Of a stretch of DNA of 34,429 nucleotides, positions 1 through 8,928 are shown piece after piece; the stretch's first letter is position 1; each line of letters starts with the position of its first letter. The notes below the pieces were generated by a model. It searched no databases. It was not told the origin of the DNA and was given only the letters and a program-made list of their open reading frames with translations. The position numbers were made by a program, and so were the translations under genes. The stretch comes from Endozoicomonas arenosclerae (GTDB lineage: Bacteria; Pseudomonadota; Gammaproteobacteria; Pseudomonadales; Endozoicomonadaceae), in assembly GCF_001562015.1 (NCBI RefSeq), contig NZ_LASA01000095.1:1-34429 (forward strand), in the 5' to 3' direction.

Positions 1-639
1 CTGCAACAGCAAAGCTACTGAGGTATTTCTTGCCGTGTGGGTCTGCATGAAATGCAAGCGATCACAATAGAAATGGTCGAGGTTTGAATTAACCTTGATA
101 AAAGGCAACCCGATTTTTTCAGCTACTGGCTTCAATGCTTCGTAGCGGTCATTGAAGAGTATTTCAGGGTTTGTCTTCTTGCCATGAGAGCCGACATTGT
201 TATAGATCAGATGGGTTACTTTGAAGCCGGGCGAAACCTCTGAATAAAAGTAGTCAGCCAGCGTACAGTATGAATCAATGCCACCAGAAAAGCCGGTTGC
301 CACGCCTTTGCCATCATACGAAGAATTGACGATCTGATCTGCACAAATTTCGATCAATTGCAGATGGGGCATAATACTTTTCAGTACATGTTGATAAGGT
401 CCAGACAGATGATGGTAGAGGTGTTCAGAAACAGCACCCTCAACCTTGATAGGCTCCCCCCTGCTCATCGCCGGAATTAAAAGCGCTAATAATGCCGCGT
501 CTGCTCTGTCCGACATCAGTTCGAAAAACTCATCTTGGACGGAGTATTTCAACGTCTCATTACCGAGGGCATGACTGATTCTTGCCGAGTACCTGGCTAC
601 ACCATTACTGCGGGTTATTTCCGGTTTACTGATAATCAT
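1..639 (-). CDS. PP-loop ATP-pyrophosphatase-like protein of the exopolysaccharide operon (3' end cut by window edge)
   Basis: An open frame runs from an ATG at 639 to the window edge (213 codons, no stop), so the C-terminus is missing. The visible protein begins MIISKPEITRSNG and carries GFSGGIDSYCTLADYF at about residues 116-131. SGGIDS is the PP-loop nucleotide-binding motif of the adenine-nucleotide alpha-hydrolase/ATP-pyrophosphatase superfamily (asparagine synthetase, QueC, NAD synthetase and relatives), whose members activate a carboxyl or carbonyl group by adenylation. It lies 77 bp downstream of the pyruvyl transferase gene in the same direction and is the most distal visible gene of the operon. 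I cannot place it in a named family. An amide- or amine-forming sugar modification is a plausible role in this context, but that is inference. The start is supported only by a weak purine stretch (GAAG) upstream. Confidence 0.75.
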   Translation of the reverse strand, partial: MIISKPEITRSNGVARYSARISHALGNETLKYSVQDEFFELMSDRADAALLALLIPAMSRGEPIKVEGAVSEHLYHHLSGPYQHVLKSIMPHLQLIEICADQIVNSSYDGKGVATGFSGGIDSYCTLADYFYSEVSPGFKVTHLIYNNVGSHGKKTNPEILFNDRYEALKPVAEKIGLPFIKVNSNLDHFYCDRLHFMQTHTARNTSVALLLQ

Positions 640-716
640 GGTCAAACATCTTCAATTTTTATTCTTCTGTTCAGGTCAGGAGTCTTCCTTGCTCTCTTTC
701 CATCAGTAGAGCTGAT

Positions 717-1595
717 TCAAACTTTAACGGGGGCAATGGTTGATAAAGCTTCCAGAGCCTGATGGGCTTTGCTCTTGAAAATAGCTTCATCACTGAGGAA
801 GCCCGTTTCTTTAGATAGCCTATTTAAGCGACTTGCGGCGTCTTTAACGAAGTAATCCTGAGTAAAAGCCAGAACTCTTTCTGCTATCTGACTTTTTCTG
901 CCCAGACCGGTTCCACCTGTTACCTTTGCCCAGAAATCCCTGATACTTGAAGCTGGCATGGGTTTAAACTCCAGTGTCATCTCCAGTGATTCGCTCCAGT
1001 CATACCATTTGTTTCGATGCTGACTGGCCAAAGGCTCCACAGCCAGCCAGGGAGTTCTCAGCGTATCGGCCAGAATGGCCCCATGCATAGCCTCTGAAAT
1101 AACCAGTTCACTTTGCTGAATGTCATTCAGGATCTTCTTAACGTCATCACGTGGATCAATAAAATGGATATCTGCAAGCTCGCAAGCCTGCTTCCAATTC
1201 CCCCTCTCTATGCTTTGAAAATGAGGCATAAAGCTCGCTTTAAATCTTTTCTCAGTTGATGGTATGTCAGCAAAGTGTGTCAAAATCGCCGAGTCAGTAA
1301 TCGCCAGGTTTTTATCCAGCCCCAGAAGAGCTGCAGTCCGGGGCCCCCGAACAAAACTGAACTGCCAGTTACCGTCATGCACATCAGGCAAGTCGGTGTA
1401 ACCTCCGTAGCCTGATCCAACCACCAGTTTTTTGGCTCTGGGATTAAAATCGTTCCAGATGATTGACCCGACGCCTAAAAACAGCTGACTTTCATCATCA
1501 TTAAAAAAGCCTGGCTCAATGAGTTCATCCCACAAAATGCTGTTCAACTCATCTCCGAAATTCGGCACTTCACCCCGGTAAAACGTTAACTTCAT
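717..1595 (-). CDS. Polysaccharide pyruvyl transferase family protein (ExoV-like)
   Basis: This 292-residue protein has the marks of the polysaccharide pyruvyl transferase family (PF04230): an N-terminal NFGDELN segment (about residues 12-18), a central VRGPRTAALLG segment, and SEAMHGAILADTLRTPW (about residues 168-184), where the family's conserved His and Gly lie. Family members such as ExoV and CsaB transfer pyruvate from phosphoenolpyruvate to a sugar as a ketal, adding negative charge to the polysaccharide. It acts in the cytoplasm on lipid-linked repeat units. It starts 3 bp after the stop of the flippase gene, and AGGTGA sits 3 bp before the ATG, so translational coupling is likely. 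The donor and acceptor cannot be read from sequence. The family call is firm; the exact substrate is open. Confidence 0.85.
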   Translation of the reverse strand: MKLTFYRGEVPNFGDELNSILWDELIEPGFFNDDESQLFLGVGSIIWNDFNPRAKKLVVGSGYGGYTDLPDVHDGNWQFSFVRGPRTAALLGLDKNLAITDSAILTHFADIPSTEKRFKASFMPHFQSIERGNWKQACELADIHFIDPRDDVKKILNDIQQSELVISEAMHGAILADTLRTPWLAVEPLASQHRNKWYDWSESLEMTLEFKPMPASSIRDFWAKVTGGTGLGRKSQIAERVLAFTQDYFVKDAASRLNRLSKETGFLSDEAIFKSKAHQALEALSTIAPVKV

Positions 1596-1598
1596 TGA

Positions 1599-3080
1599 TC
1601 ACCTGAAAATTAAGTTCAAACAGCATTCCAGCTTCTCAAACAGAGGCTGATATCTTGGCATCAGATCGCATAGCGTTGACTTGACTCGCTGATAATCCAG
1701 CAGCATGACGACAAACAGGTAAATAGAAGCAGCAATAGCTGCATCCACCACCAGATTAATGACTGGATGAAGCTGAAAAGTGCTCTCAGCCACATAGAGG
1801 ACAGCACTGAATGAAAGACATCCCAGAATAGCTACCCGAATATTGCCCAGATACTCCGTCAATTTGAGATCCAGCAAGTCACAGGATTTGATCATGGAGA
1901 TGGAGCAAAAAATAAACTTGCTGAAAACAAACACTACCAACAACAACGCCATGCCCTGGGAAGCTGCCAGCGCCGTCAGAGGCATAATTATCATCAGCAG
2001 GGTTACCTGTCTTCTCACCCACCACTGAGCATGATCACAGATCAGAATAATGCTCTTTTGTGGAACCCCCAGTGCAATGCTGAAGAGAATGATGCAGAAC
2101 GCCTGAAAAACGCCCACGGCACTGCTCCACTGTTCTGTAAACAAGATGCTGAAGATCAGATCTGCTTCAATAAACAACAGGGTAAATACCGGAAACAGCA
2201 GCATGGAGGTGAGATAGACAGAGTTCTGAAATGAAGATCTGACCCGTTCAAAATCACTTTGTTGAGATGCCAGAAGAGGGAAGTTGACATCATTTATGGT
2301 GCCAATGCAGATATCACTGACAATATCCGAAAGCCGTTTGGCAACATTGAAAAAACCTAACTCTTTATTGCCAAGAAAGGAGCCGATGATGACAGAGTCG
2401 TAGTGTTTTCCCAGCTCTGAAAGCCCGGTAGTCACCGTGCTATACCAGCCGAATGAAGCCATCGACTTGAGTATACGCAATGAACAGTAGCACTTCAGGT
2501 AGCCTCTGGTAGGAATTAACACCGCGATAAAGTTAACCACTGAAAGTATGACCTGAGACCAAATCAGAGCCCAGACTCCAAAGTCAGCCTGAATGAGAGC
2601 AATTATGATGGCCGCCGACAGAAAAGTTGATAGCGTCACCCTGACGGCAATGGTTGTGTACTTCTGTTCACGCAGAAGCACTGCATTCAAAGTGTTAAAC
2701 AAGCCATCAACGAGCAGCTTGAGGCAAAGAATTCTTAATGCCAGATTAAACACATCCGTTTGAAACCTGAACAGCGGCAGGTAGCTGAATCCAATCAATA
2801 CTGCGCTGATCACCAGCGCAACCAGAAGATTGAACCAGAAAACACTGCTGATGTGCCGGCTATCAATCTCTTCAAATTTGATCAGACCGTCACGCCAGCC
2901 ACTGGGAAGCAGGCAGGCCGCCAGAAATATCACTGCCAGGGCAAACGCCACCAGACCAAAATCTTCAGGACTGAGAATCCTGGCAGTGTAGGTAAAAACA
3001 GCAAAGGTTATGGCCGGTGGGAAAAACTTGCTGATAAACAGCCATATCACTCCCCTGGTCATTGAACTTTTATCGGACAT
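1599..3080 (-). CDS. Wzx-type polysaccharide repeat-unit flippase (MATE/MVF-like)
   Basis: This 493-residue polytopic membrane protein has about 12-14 hydrophobic segments. It opens with MSDKSSMTRGVIWLFISKFF and the YTARILSPEDFGLVAFALAV stretch that is typical of the polysaccharide biosynthesis/lipopolysaccharide flippase family (Wzx, WzxC, ExoT class). These proteins flip undecaprenyl-linked repeat units to the periplasmic face of the inner membrane before Wzy polymerisation. The segment GFFNVAKRLSDI is also typical of WzxC-like members. The gene lies 73 bp downstream of a GT2 gene, and that gap holds a perfect 14-bp palindrome. It is followed almost at once by the pyruvyl transferase. Length is normal for the family. 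The call is secure at family level; the transported glycan is not known. Confidence 0.88.
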   Translation of the reverse strand: MSDKSSMTRGVIWLFISKFFPPAITFAVFTYTARILSPEDFGLVAFALAVIFLAACLLPSGWRDGLIKFEEIDSRHISSVFWFNLLVALVISAVLIGFSYLPLFRFQTDVFNLALRILCLKLLVDGLFNTLNAVLLREQKYTTIAVRVTLSTFLSAAIIIALIQADFGVWALIWSQVILSVVNFIAVLIPTRGYLKCYCSLRILKSMASFGWYSTVTTGLSELGKHYDSVIIGSFLGNKELGFFNVAKRLSDIVSDICIGTINDVNFPLLASQQSDFERVRSSFQNSVYLTSMLLFPVFTLLFIEADLIFSILFTEQWSSAVGVFQAFCIILFSIALGVPQKSIILICDHAQWWVRRQVTLLMIIMPLTALAASQGMALLLVVFVFSKFIFCSISMIKSCDLLDLKLTEYLGNIRVAILGCLSFSAVLYVAESTFQLHPVINLVVDAAIAASIYLFVVMLLDYQRVKSTLCDLMPRYQPLFEKLECCLNLIFR

Positions 3081-3102
3081 ACTGACTACTTAACCAGATT
3101 AA

Positions 3103-3116
3103 CCTCGACGTCGAGG
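3103..3116. repeat. Perfect 14-bp palindrome between GT2 and flippase genes
   Basis: CCTCGACGTCGAGG reads identically on both strands. In RNA it could form a 5-bp stem with an ACGT loop. It lies in the only sizeable gap (73 bp) within the distal half of the exopolysaccharide operon. No T-run follows on the minus strand, so it is not a normal intrinsic terminator. It may be an intercistronic stability element or a protein-binding site. Confidence 0.4.
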
Positions 3117-3153
3117 ATTCCATTATTCTTGTTCTTCTCGGAAATCTCTGAAG

Positions 3154-4041
3154 CTAATACTGCTTCAGGTCATCTCTACCAATAAGCTTGGAAGTGACCC
3201 CAAGATGAAGGAAACCCCGTAATAACCAGTAGTTTCTCTTCACTGGATGTATTGATAACAGCAGTGAGCTGACAAAACAGATCAATACCTTGACCCCAGC
3301 TTTCGACAGCTCAATCGCACTGGTGTTGTTTCGATCAGCGATCAGCCGTTGGCCATGGGACTGCCCGGCACAATAACGTCTCTTGATCAACCAGCTTAAC
3401 TTCGCCCTGTTTTCAGGCACTTCTTCATAAGCAACAGCATTCTCTTCATAGACCAGTTTTGCCCCCTTCTTGAACAAGCGGAAAAAAAACTCGGTATCTT
3501 CACCTCCCGTCTGTCCCAGAGACAGGCTGAAAGCTTCTCCACGAATGAATTCAGATCGCATATCCAAGAGTGTATTACCGGTGTAGCCGGTCTTGATAAC
3601 ACCCTCTTCATAGTCAGGTTTTGTCGTATGAAGATCGCAATGCTTCATCCATTCAGGACAAATTTCCGGATAAATGGCCATGACCGGTCCAAAAACTACC
3701 TGAGCGTCCGTACTTTCAGCTTTTACCAGCATGGCACTCAGCCATCCTTCAGAGACTTCTTCGTCATCATCAATAAAGATCAGATAGTCTGCAGCAAGAT
3801 TGTTCAGGCAGGCATTTCTGGCTATAGATATATTTCGATAGGGAGCATGTACATAGCTAAGATTCAGACCGGTTTCAGCCGCTATAGCCAGAATTCGGCT
3901 CTTCATTACCGGCTCAAGATCATTGTCCGCCACTCTCACCGACAATTGCACACCTTCCGGAATCTTTTGCCGAGCCAGAGACTCTAATGTCTTTCTGATA
4001 GCTGGGCGCTGAAAAGTACAGATGGCTACGCATACATCCAT
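3154..4041 (-). CDS. Family 2 glycosyltransferase (possibly ExoM-like)
   Basis: This 295-residue GT-A fold glycosyltransferase starts with MDVCVAICTFQRPAIRKTL, the nucleotide-sugar-binding strand and loop. It has a metal-binding FIDDDEE motif near residues 90-96 and GGEDTEFFFRLFKKG around residue 180, where the ED pair is the usual catalytic-base region. The C-terminal part is hydrophobic (KVLICFVSSLLLSI), suggesting membrane association. It would add one sugar to the lipid-linked repeat unit on the cytoplasmic face. It starts 1 bp after the stop of the upstream GT2, with GGGAAGAG as ribosome-binding site inside that gene, so the two are probably translationally coupled. The overall pattern resembles succinoglycan transferases of the ExoM/ExoO type, but donor and linkage are unknown. 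Confidence 0.85.
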   Translation of the reverse strand: MDVCVAICTFQRPAIRKTLESLARQKIPEGVQLSVRVADNDLEPVMKSRILAIAAETGLNLSYVHAPYRNISIARNACLNNLAADYLIFIDDDEEVSEGWLSAMLVKAESTDAQVVFGPVMAIYPEICPEWMKHCDLHTTKPDYEEGVIKTGYTGNTLLDMRSEFIRGEAFSLSLGQTGGEDTEFFFRLFKKGAKLVYEENAVAYEEVPENRAKLSWLIKRRYCAGQSHGQRLIADRNNTSAIELSKAGVKVLICFVSSLLLSIHPVKRNYWLLRGFLHLGVTSKLIGRDDLKQY

Positions 4042-4042
4042 A

Positions 4043-5032
4043 TTAAAATGCTCTTCCCTGTAGTCGACTCCTCAATACCTTGACTAATTCACGACAAAAC
4101 CCCAAAGACCATCCCATGTGCATCGCTGCAGCCGCCAAACCTGAAAGACAGCTGTATACAGAACGATTTCGGACACCTAAAACCAGCCCATATCCTGCAC
4201 AAACCAATGTCCAGGCCGCTATGGGCAAAAAGAAGATATGATTGATGGGGACCAGCAACAATAATAACGCCGAAGGAAACACCAACATAGGCAGGGCCTG
4301 TCTCAGCTTCAGGGATTTCTTGTGCTGTATGGTATGGTTGGCTACTCCAACACCATTGCGATGATACTGAGCGAATAATGATGTCAGTGTACTTCTCGGA
4401 TAATAGCTCATGACCGTTTCAGCAGTATGCCAGATTCTGTAACCCGCCTGTGTGAGTCGATGATCCAGCTCAAAGTCCTCATTCGCTATATACGACTCGT
4501 CATAGCCACCTACAGCGCGAAAAGCAGACACTCTCATCAATGCATGATGACCATGATTCACCCACTGTCCTTGCAGCACTTCTTTCCTGTGAGCCGAACC
4601 ACCATTACCCAACCTTGAGTTCTGGGTGATGGCTACCATTTCCTGAAAGCGAGAGCTACCACAGCTTTTCATGGACACCACCACAGAATCAGCAGACGAC
4701 CTGTCAAACTCGGCCATCAACTGGGCGATAAAGTCTTCAGGATATGTAGCATGTGCATCCAGCCTTATAAAACACTCATACCCTTCACCAAACTCTTCTA
4801 TAGCAAGGTTGACCCCCGCACTTTGAATTTTCTTCGGATTATCCAACAGGCTTACCCGGCCATCCTCATCCGATAATCTTTTGACTATGTCACGGGTTCC
4901 ATCACTGCTACCACCATCAGCTATCACGACTTTGCTTTTTTGATAATTATTTAAAATCTGTCGTATTAATGACTCAATATGAGAAGATTCATTGAGACAG
5001 GGAATCACTACCAGAACATCTTGTTCAGCCAT
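4043..5032 (-). CDS. Family 2 glycosyltransferase, ExoA-like
   Basis: This 329-residue protein has an N-terminal GT2 domain with VVIPCLNESSHIESLI, ADGGSSDGTRDIV and IRLDAHATYP. The last is the variant DxD region (D-A-H) seen in the succinoglycan transferase ExoA. NEDFELDHRLTQAGY near residue 180 supplies the ED motif. The C-terminal third has two or three hydrophobic segments (around LVFPSALLLLLVPINHIFF), also as in ExoA, which anchor the enzyme at the inner membrane. ExoA adds an early glucose during succinoglycan repeat-unit assembly; the sugar here cannot be deduced. AGGA upstream of the ATG supports the start. It lies 25 bp after the polymerase gene. Confidence 0.85.
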   Translation of the reverse strand: MAEQDVLVVIPCLNESSHIESLIRQILNNYQKSKVVIADGGSSDGTRDIVKRLSDEDGRVSLLDNPKKIQSAGVNLAIEEFGEGYECFIRLDAHATYPEDFIAQLMAEFDRSSADSVVVSMKSCGSSRFQEMVAITQNSRLGNGGSAHRKEVLQGQWVNHGHHALMRVSAFRAVGGYDESYIANEDFELDHRLTQAGYRIWHTAETVMSYYPRSTLTSLFAQYHRNGVGVANHTIQHKKSLKLRQALPMLVFPSALLLLLVPINHIFFLPIAAWTLVCAGYGLVLGVRNRSVYSCLSGLAAAAMHMGWSLGFCRELVKVLRSRLQGRAF

Positions 5033-5057
5033 ACTTTAATCCTGCAAAACGGCTTTG

Positions 5058-6287
5058 TTATTGATAAACAATGCGGATGGGTTTGACTTCTGAACGAGGC
5101 GTCAGATAAACCCAGGAAAAACAGATCAGTAGCTGCATCATGGAAAACTCCCTGAACCAGCTAACCTCAAGAATGGTCTGAGAGAGCATGAAGATAAATA
5201 TAAACACCGCATAGCTCTCCCGGCTGCCCAACGCTATTGAGCGCTCCAAAAGAACCCTGCGACACTGAATGAATATAACGACCAGAAAAATCGTTAATCC
5301 AACCGCTCCCAGTTCAATCAGAATGTCCACAAACATGTTGTGAAAGTTGAATTTAGCCCCGGATGCAAAGTTCAAAGCTTCCCAGATATCCTCTGCGACA
5401 CCGTTTCCCTGATAAAAAACAGCCTGAAATCCAGCTCCCAAGACCGGGTTCGACCAAAAAAACTCTAGCCCTCTTTGCCAGATATAAGTTCGCCCGGTCA
5501 GAGTGGGGTCCTTGTTAAGGCTGTACATAAGCTCATCAAAATACCCCTGCGAGACAAAGATAACGATGGCAAAACCCAAACAAACAGCGGTAAGAATCAG
5601 AAAAAAATTGATAGCTCTGCGACTGAAACCTCTCATCTCCCAATTCAGGTAAAGGATGACAATCAGGCCAGCAACAACACTCATGATGACAGCCACCAGT
5701 CCACCCAGGGACTTCGCGTTAATCAGTACAATGAAACTGGTTAACATCAGCAGGGCTCCCAGCCCTCTGAAGATCAGTCCTTGGTGACGATTAAACATCA
5801 ACGTCAGACCCGTAAAAACACTCAGAGCCGAGTGCACGGACAGAAAGTTTTTACTCTGGTAGATGCCGGTCAGAACCACTTCCTGAGTCAACCCATTGAT
5901 CGCTGTTCTGCCAAAAAAAAGGGACATCAGCATCGCAATCAACATCGCACAAGCTGCTGCCGGCAGAAAAATATCGTCTCTAGTGCTTTCCGCCAGAACA
6001 ATGGCAATTATGCTGGTAAGAAACAACTGAAAGCCGCTTCGAAGACTCTTGCCCGGCTGCTCAGACCATAGAAAAGAAAGCATGGCCAGTACAGGAATCA
6101 GCAGGATCACCCAGTGCCTGCGACAAAATGCCAGCGACTGACCATAATCGAGTATCAAAACCAGCATGCCTGCAGCCAGAAATATCAGCCCGGCCAATGC
6201 CCCAAACATGGAGTTGAACATCAACGAGAAAACAATGATGAAAGCTAATACAAACTGTCTGAGTTCTGACCTGTTAACAGAAATCAA
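5058..6287 (-). CDS. Wzy/O-antigen ligase-family polymerase, ExoQ-like
   Basis: This 409-residue integral membrane protein has about ten or more hydrophobic helices. Between roughly residues 260 and 310 lies a large periplasmic loop with LTGRTYIWQRGLEFF and GAGFQAVFYQGNG, the signature region of the O-antigen ligase/polymerase family (PF04932), as in ExoQ and Wzy. These enzymes polymerise undecaprenyl-linked repeat units on the periplasmic side. Placement directly after the Wzc-like copolymerase (4-bp gap) and before the glycosyltransferases supports polymerase over WaaL ligase. The sequence family alone does not separate the two functions, so the polymerase call rests on context. Confidence 0.82.
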   Translation of the reverse strand: MISVNRSELRQFVLAFIIVFSLMFNSMFGALAGLIFLAAGMLVLILDYGQSLAFCRRHWVILLIPVLAMLSFLWSEQPGKSLRSGFQLFLTSIIAIVLAESTRDDIFLPAAACAMLIAMLMSLFFGRTAINGLTQEVVLTGIYQSKNFLSVHSALSVFTGLTLMFNRHQGLIFRGLGALLMLTSFIVLINAKSLGGLVAVIMSVVAGLIVILYLNWEMRGFSRRAINFFLILTAVCLGFAIVIFVSQGYFDELMYSLNKDPTLTGRTYIWQRGLEFFWSNPVLGAGFQAVFYQGNGVAEDIWEALNFASGAKFNFHNMFVDILIELGAVGLTIFLVVIFIQCRRVLLERSIALGSRESYAVFIFIFMLSQTILEVSWFREFSMMQLLICFSWVYLTPRSEVKPIRIVYQ

Positions 6288-6291
6288 TGCT

Positions 6292-8352
6292 TTAGCTCTT
6301 ATACAGAGTTCTTGAAGGGTCAGCCTTATTCAGTATCACACCTGCGATACTGGCTCCTGACTGAATAATACGCCCTGTTTCTGAACTGATACGCTCAACA
6401 TTGGCTTTTCCTGCACCTACGACATACAGAACCCCATCACAGACCCTCGCCACCACTAAAGCATCACTTACCTTTTCAACCGGGGGGCAGTCTATAAAAA
6501 CATAGTCGTATTGTTCCTTTAGCAACCCAAGCAGATTCGAAAACCTTTCAGAGGCAAGCAGCTCCTGTGCAGCCGCAGTTTCAAGCCCGGATGATAGAAC
6601 GGCCAACTTTCCATGCTGAGTGATACAAGACTCAACCTGCGCCTGACTTTGCAGGATATCGACTAACCCTCCAGTGAAAACTTCATCGTCAAGATGCTGT
6701 TGAATAGCAGGCTTTCTCAGATTGGCTTCAACCAATAAAGTTCGTCCGAGCTCGGCAAAGGCCAGGGCCGTATTCAGTGCAATACTGGTTTTTCCCTCTG
6801 ATGCTACCGTTGAAGTGACTGCAAACACCTTTTGATCTGGGCTGGACCGGTTCAACTGAATGCTAGAGCGAATGGTTCTGATAGATTCAGAAAACGTATC
6901 AGGAGACTCTGGAGAAAACCTCAAAAGACCTTTCCCTTTACGTTTAGGCTGTTTCTTTTCAGGTATTACCGCCAGTAGCCTCTGCTGAAGCTTTTCTTCA
7001 ACATCTCTGGAGATCCGGATTGTGTTGTCCAACATTTCCCGGATCACAACCAAGACTAAAGACAAGACAAGAGCGATGACAGCGGCCGCCATAACTATCA
7101 GCTTCTTTTTCGGACTGTAAGGATGCAGAGGCACAATGGCTTCATCAATAATTCTGGCATTGCTGGTATTCAGATCAGAAGTAGCCTGGGTCTCACCAAT
7201 ACGGGTAAAGAAAACATCGTATAGATCCCGCTTCGTCTGAACCTGACGCTCCAGCTCATTCAGTCGAAACTGTTTACGGTTGATTTCTTGAACCTGGGCT
7301 CTGGCTTTTCCAACATTGGCCTGAACCGCTTTCTCACTGGCCAGCGCCACTTCATACTCTCGCTCTGCACCCTGAACAATTTTTCTTATCTGCTTCTGGA
7401 CGTTCTGATTAATGCTTTCAAGTTTGCTGAGTGCGGACTTCATCTTCGGGTGCTTGGGCCCATAACGACGAGAGAGTTCCTCAACTTCTCGCTCCAGTAC
7501 CGACTTGTCTTCCTTCAGCCTCTGTATCAAGCCACTTTGAAGAACAACAGGTAGAGAACCCAGGTCCTCAAAGTTATCTTTTCCGGTATTCCTGATTTGC
7601 AGATAGACACTTTCTACTTTAGCCAGCTGCCCCCGAATGGCCGCCAGGGACTGAGTGAGCGCGGTTAACTCACTTCTGGACAATACCAGATCTCCTCCCA
7701 GATCGATCAATCCTTCACGGTCTCGGTAACTCTGAAGAGCCTGCTCTGCCTCTTCAAGCTCTGCTGTCAGATCCTTGAGCCGGACCTGCATCCAGCCTTT
7801 GGCATGGGTTGTCACTGCCAGTCTTGAATCGAGCCAGGCTTCTTTATAGGCATGGGCAATAGCATTTGCAGCACTTGCAGCCAGCTCCGGATCTTCGGAC
7901 TGATAGGCGATGTAAACGATCTGGGTTTTTCTAACGGGACTGACAGAAACTTGCTTAGCAAACTCATCCAGCAGCATGTTGAAACCCTGCTCAGAGTTGT
8001 CCAATGACATCTTGCCCTGCCTGATCAGATCACGCAGGGCTCTCTCCATGACAGCCCTCGATCTCAGGATTTCATATTGAGTGTTCAGATAGGTATCACT
8101 GCCGGCAATGCCATAGACGTCTTTGATAGAAATAATGCTCTTATCCCTGTCTTCAATCATCAGTGTCGCAGTTGCCCGATACTGAGGTTTGAGACTCTGC
8201 ACATAGAAAACGGCAGCTAACGTCACAAGAAGAGTAAAAGCCGGAATCAACCATCGATAAATCTTCAAAACACTGAAGAGTTCACTGATGGATATAACTT
8301 CTGTATCTCTCGACTTTACTACGGTTGAATACTGTACAGGCTGATTCATCAA
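6292..8352 (-). CDS. Wzc/ExoP-like polysaccharide copolymerase with C-terminal BY-kinase domain (degenerate Walker A')
   Basis: This 686-residue inner-membrane protein has a Wzz domain with a first TM at about residues 34-51, a long periplasmic coiled-coil region (about 170-400), a second TM near 417-438, and a cytoplasmic CpsD/CapB-type tyrosine-kinase domain (about 490-680). Walker A is present (VASEGKTS, near 513-520) and Walker B is present (YVFIDCPP, near 619). The Walker A' motif, normally hhhDxDxR, reads LLVEANLRKP (near 538-547), so both usual Asp residues are replaced (E and N). The C-terminus is short, ending DPSRTLYKS with a single Tyr instead of a tyrosine cluster. Such proteins control chain length and couple Wzy to export. 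The kinase may be weak or inactive. It overlaps the OPX gene by 4 bp (ATGA). Confidence 0.9.
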   Translation of the reverse strand: MMNQPVQYSTVVKSRDTEVISISELFSVLKIYRWLIPAFTLLVTLAAVFYVQSLKPQYRATATLMIEDRDKSIISIKDVYGIAGSDTYLNTQYEILRSRAVMERALRDLIRQGKMSLDNSEQGFNMLLDEFAKQVSVSPVRKTQIVYIAYQSEDPELAASAANAIAHAYKEAWLDSRLAVTTHAKGWMQVRLKDLTAELEEAEQALQSYRDREGLIDLGGDLVLSRSELTALTQSLAAIRGQLAKVESVYLQIRNTGKDNFEDLGSLPVVLQSGLIQRLKEDKSVLEREVEELSRRYGPKHPKMKSALSKLESINQNVQKQIRKIVQGAEREYEVALASEKAVQANVGKARAQVQEINRKQFRLNELERQVQTKRDLYDVFFTRIGETQATSDLNTSNARIIDEAIVPLHPYSPKKKLIVMAAAVIALVLSLVLVVIREMLDNTIRISRDVEEKLQQRLLAVIPEKKQPKRKGKGLLRFSPESPDTFSESIRTIRSSIQLNRSSPDQKVFAVTSTVASEGKTSIALNTALAFAELGRTLLVEANLRKPAIQQHLDDEVFTGGLVDILQSQAQVESCITQHGKLAVLSSGLETAAAQELLASERFSNLLGLLKEQYDYVFIDCPPVEKVSDALVVARVCDGVLYVVGAGKANVERISSETGRIIQSGASIAGVILNKADPSRTLYKS

Positions 8353-8903
8353 AAGAAGCTTTCTTGGACGTTAATGATATCACCTGGCTGAAGGCGTTCG
8401 TTCAGCTTGAAGGTCAAGGTACTTTGTTCTCCCTGAACATCTTCCCTGACAACTTTTACCGTTTTCTTAGAAGCCCGCTCGGTAAAACCACCCGCCAGCG
8501 CTACCGCTTTTCCTAATGTCAGCCCGGGCTCAAAAGCAAAGGCACCTGGCTTTTTAACCTGGCCCCTTACAAAAAACTTGCGATACTCCAGTATTCTCAC
8601 TGTGACACTAGGCTCAACCAGATAATCTCCTCTGAGCTTGCCTTCAATGTATCTTTGCAAGCGTCCTACTGACATCCCGCTGACTTTAATCTCACCAATA
8701 AATGGCATGGAAATGGTGCCGGCATCACTGAGCCTGGTTTCTTTCAGACCCATCTCTGCTTCGCCATAGACCGTGACACTGATTCGATCGCCCACACTGA
8801 GCTGATAAGATGAGCTTTCCAAAGAATTGAGATTGCTCAGGGCAACAGAAGAAAACAAACTGGTCAGTAGAAACAGCTGGATTATTGTTATTATTTTTTT
8901 CAC
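8349..8903 (-). CDS. Short periplasmic OPX protein (Wza/GfcE-like polysaccharide export, one SLBB domain)
   Basis: This 184-residue protein has a signal peptide (MKKIITIIQLFLLTSLFSSV). A Poly_export domain follows, with YQLSVGDRISVTVYGE, SDAGTISMPFIGEIKVSGMS and YLVEPSVTVRI, and then one SLBB domain with FFVRGQVKKPGAFAFEPGLT and LAGGFTERA. It is about half the length of E. coli Wza, has no lipobox Cys, and lacks the C-terminal amphipathic helix that forms the Wza outer-membrane pore. It therefore should be periplasmic and need a partner in the outer membrane. The adjacent upstream beta-barrel gene (25 bp away) is the obvious candidate. It starts with GTG and overlaps the copolymerase gene by 4 bp. 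Confidence 0.87.
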   Translation of the reverse strand: MKKIITIIQLFLLTSLFSSVALSNLNSLESSSYQLSVGDRISVTVYGEAEMGLKETRLSDAGTISMPFIGEIKVSGMSVGRLQRYIEGKLRGDYLVEPSVTVRILEYRKFFVRGQVKKPGAFAFEPGLTLGKAVALAGGFTERASKKTVKVVREDVQGEQSTLTFKLNERLQPGDIINVQESFF

Positions 8904-8928
8904 TTCTTACGTCCATATAACCTCTGGT

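Noticed and set aside
535-762. Plus-strand open frame of 75 codons
   Set aside because: It overlaps the start of the PP-loop gene and the 3' end of the pyruvyl transferase gene on the other strand, and its product has no recognisable features.
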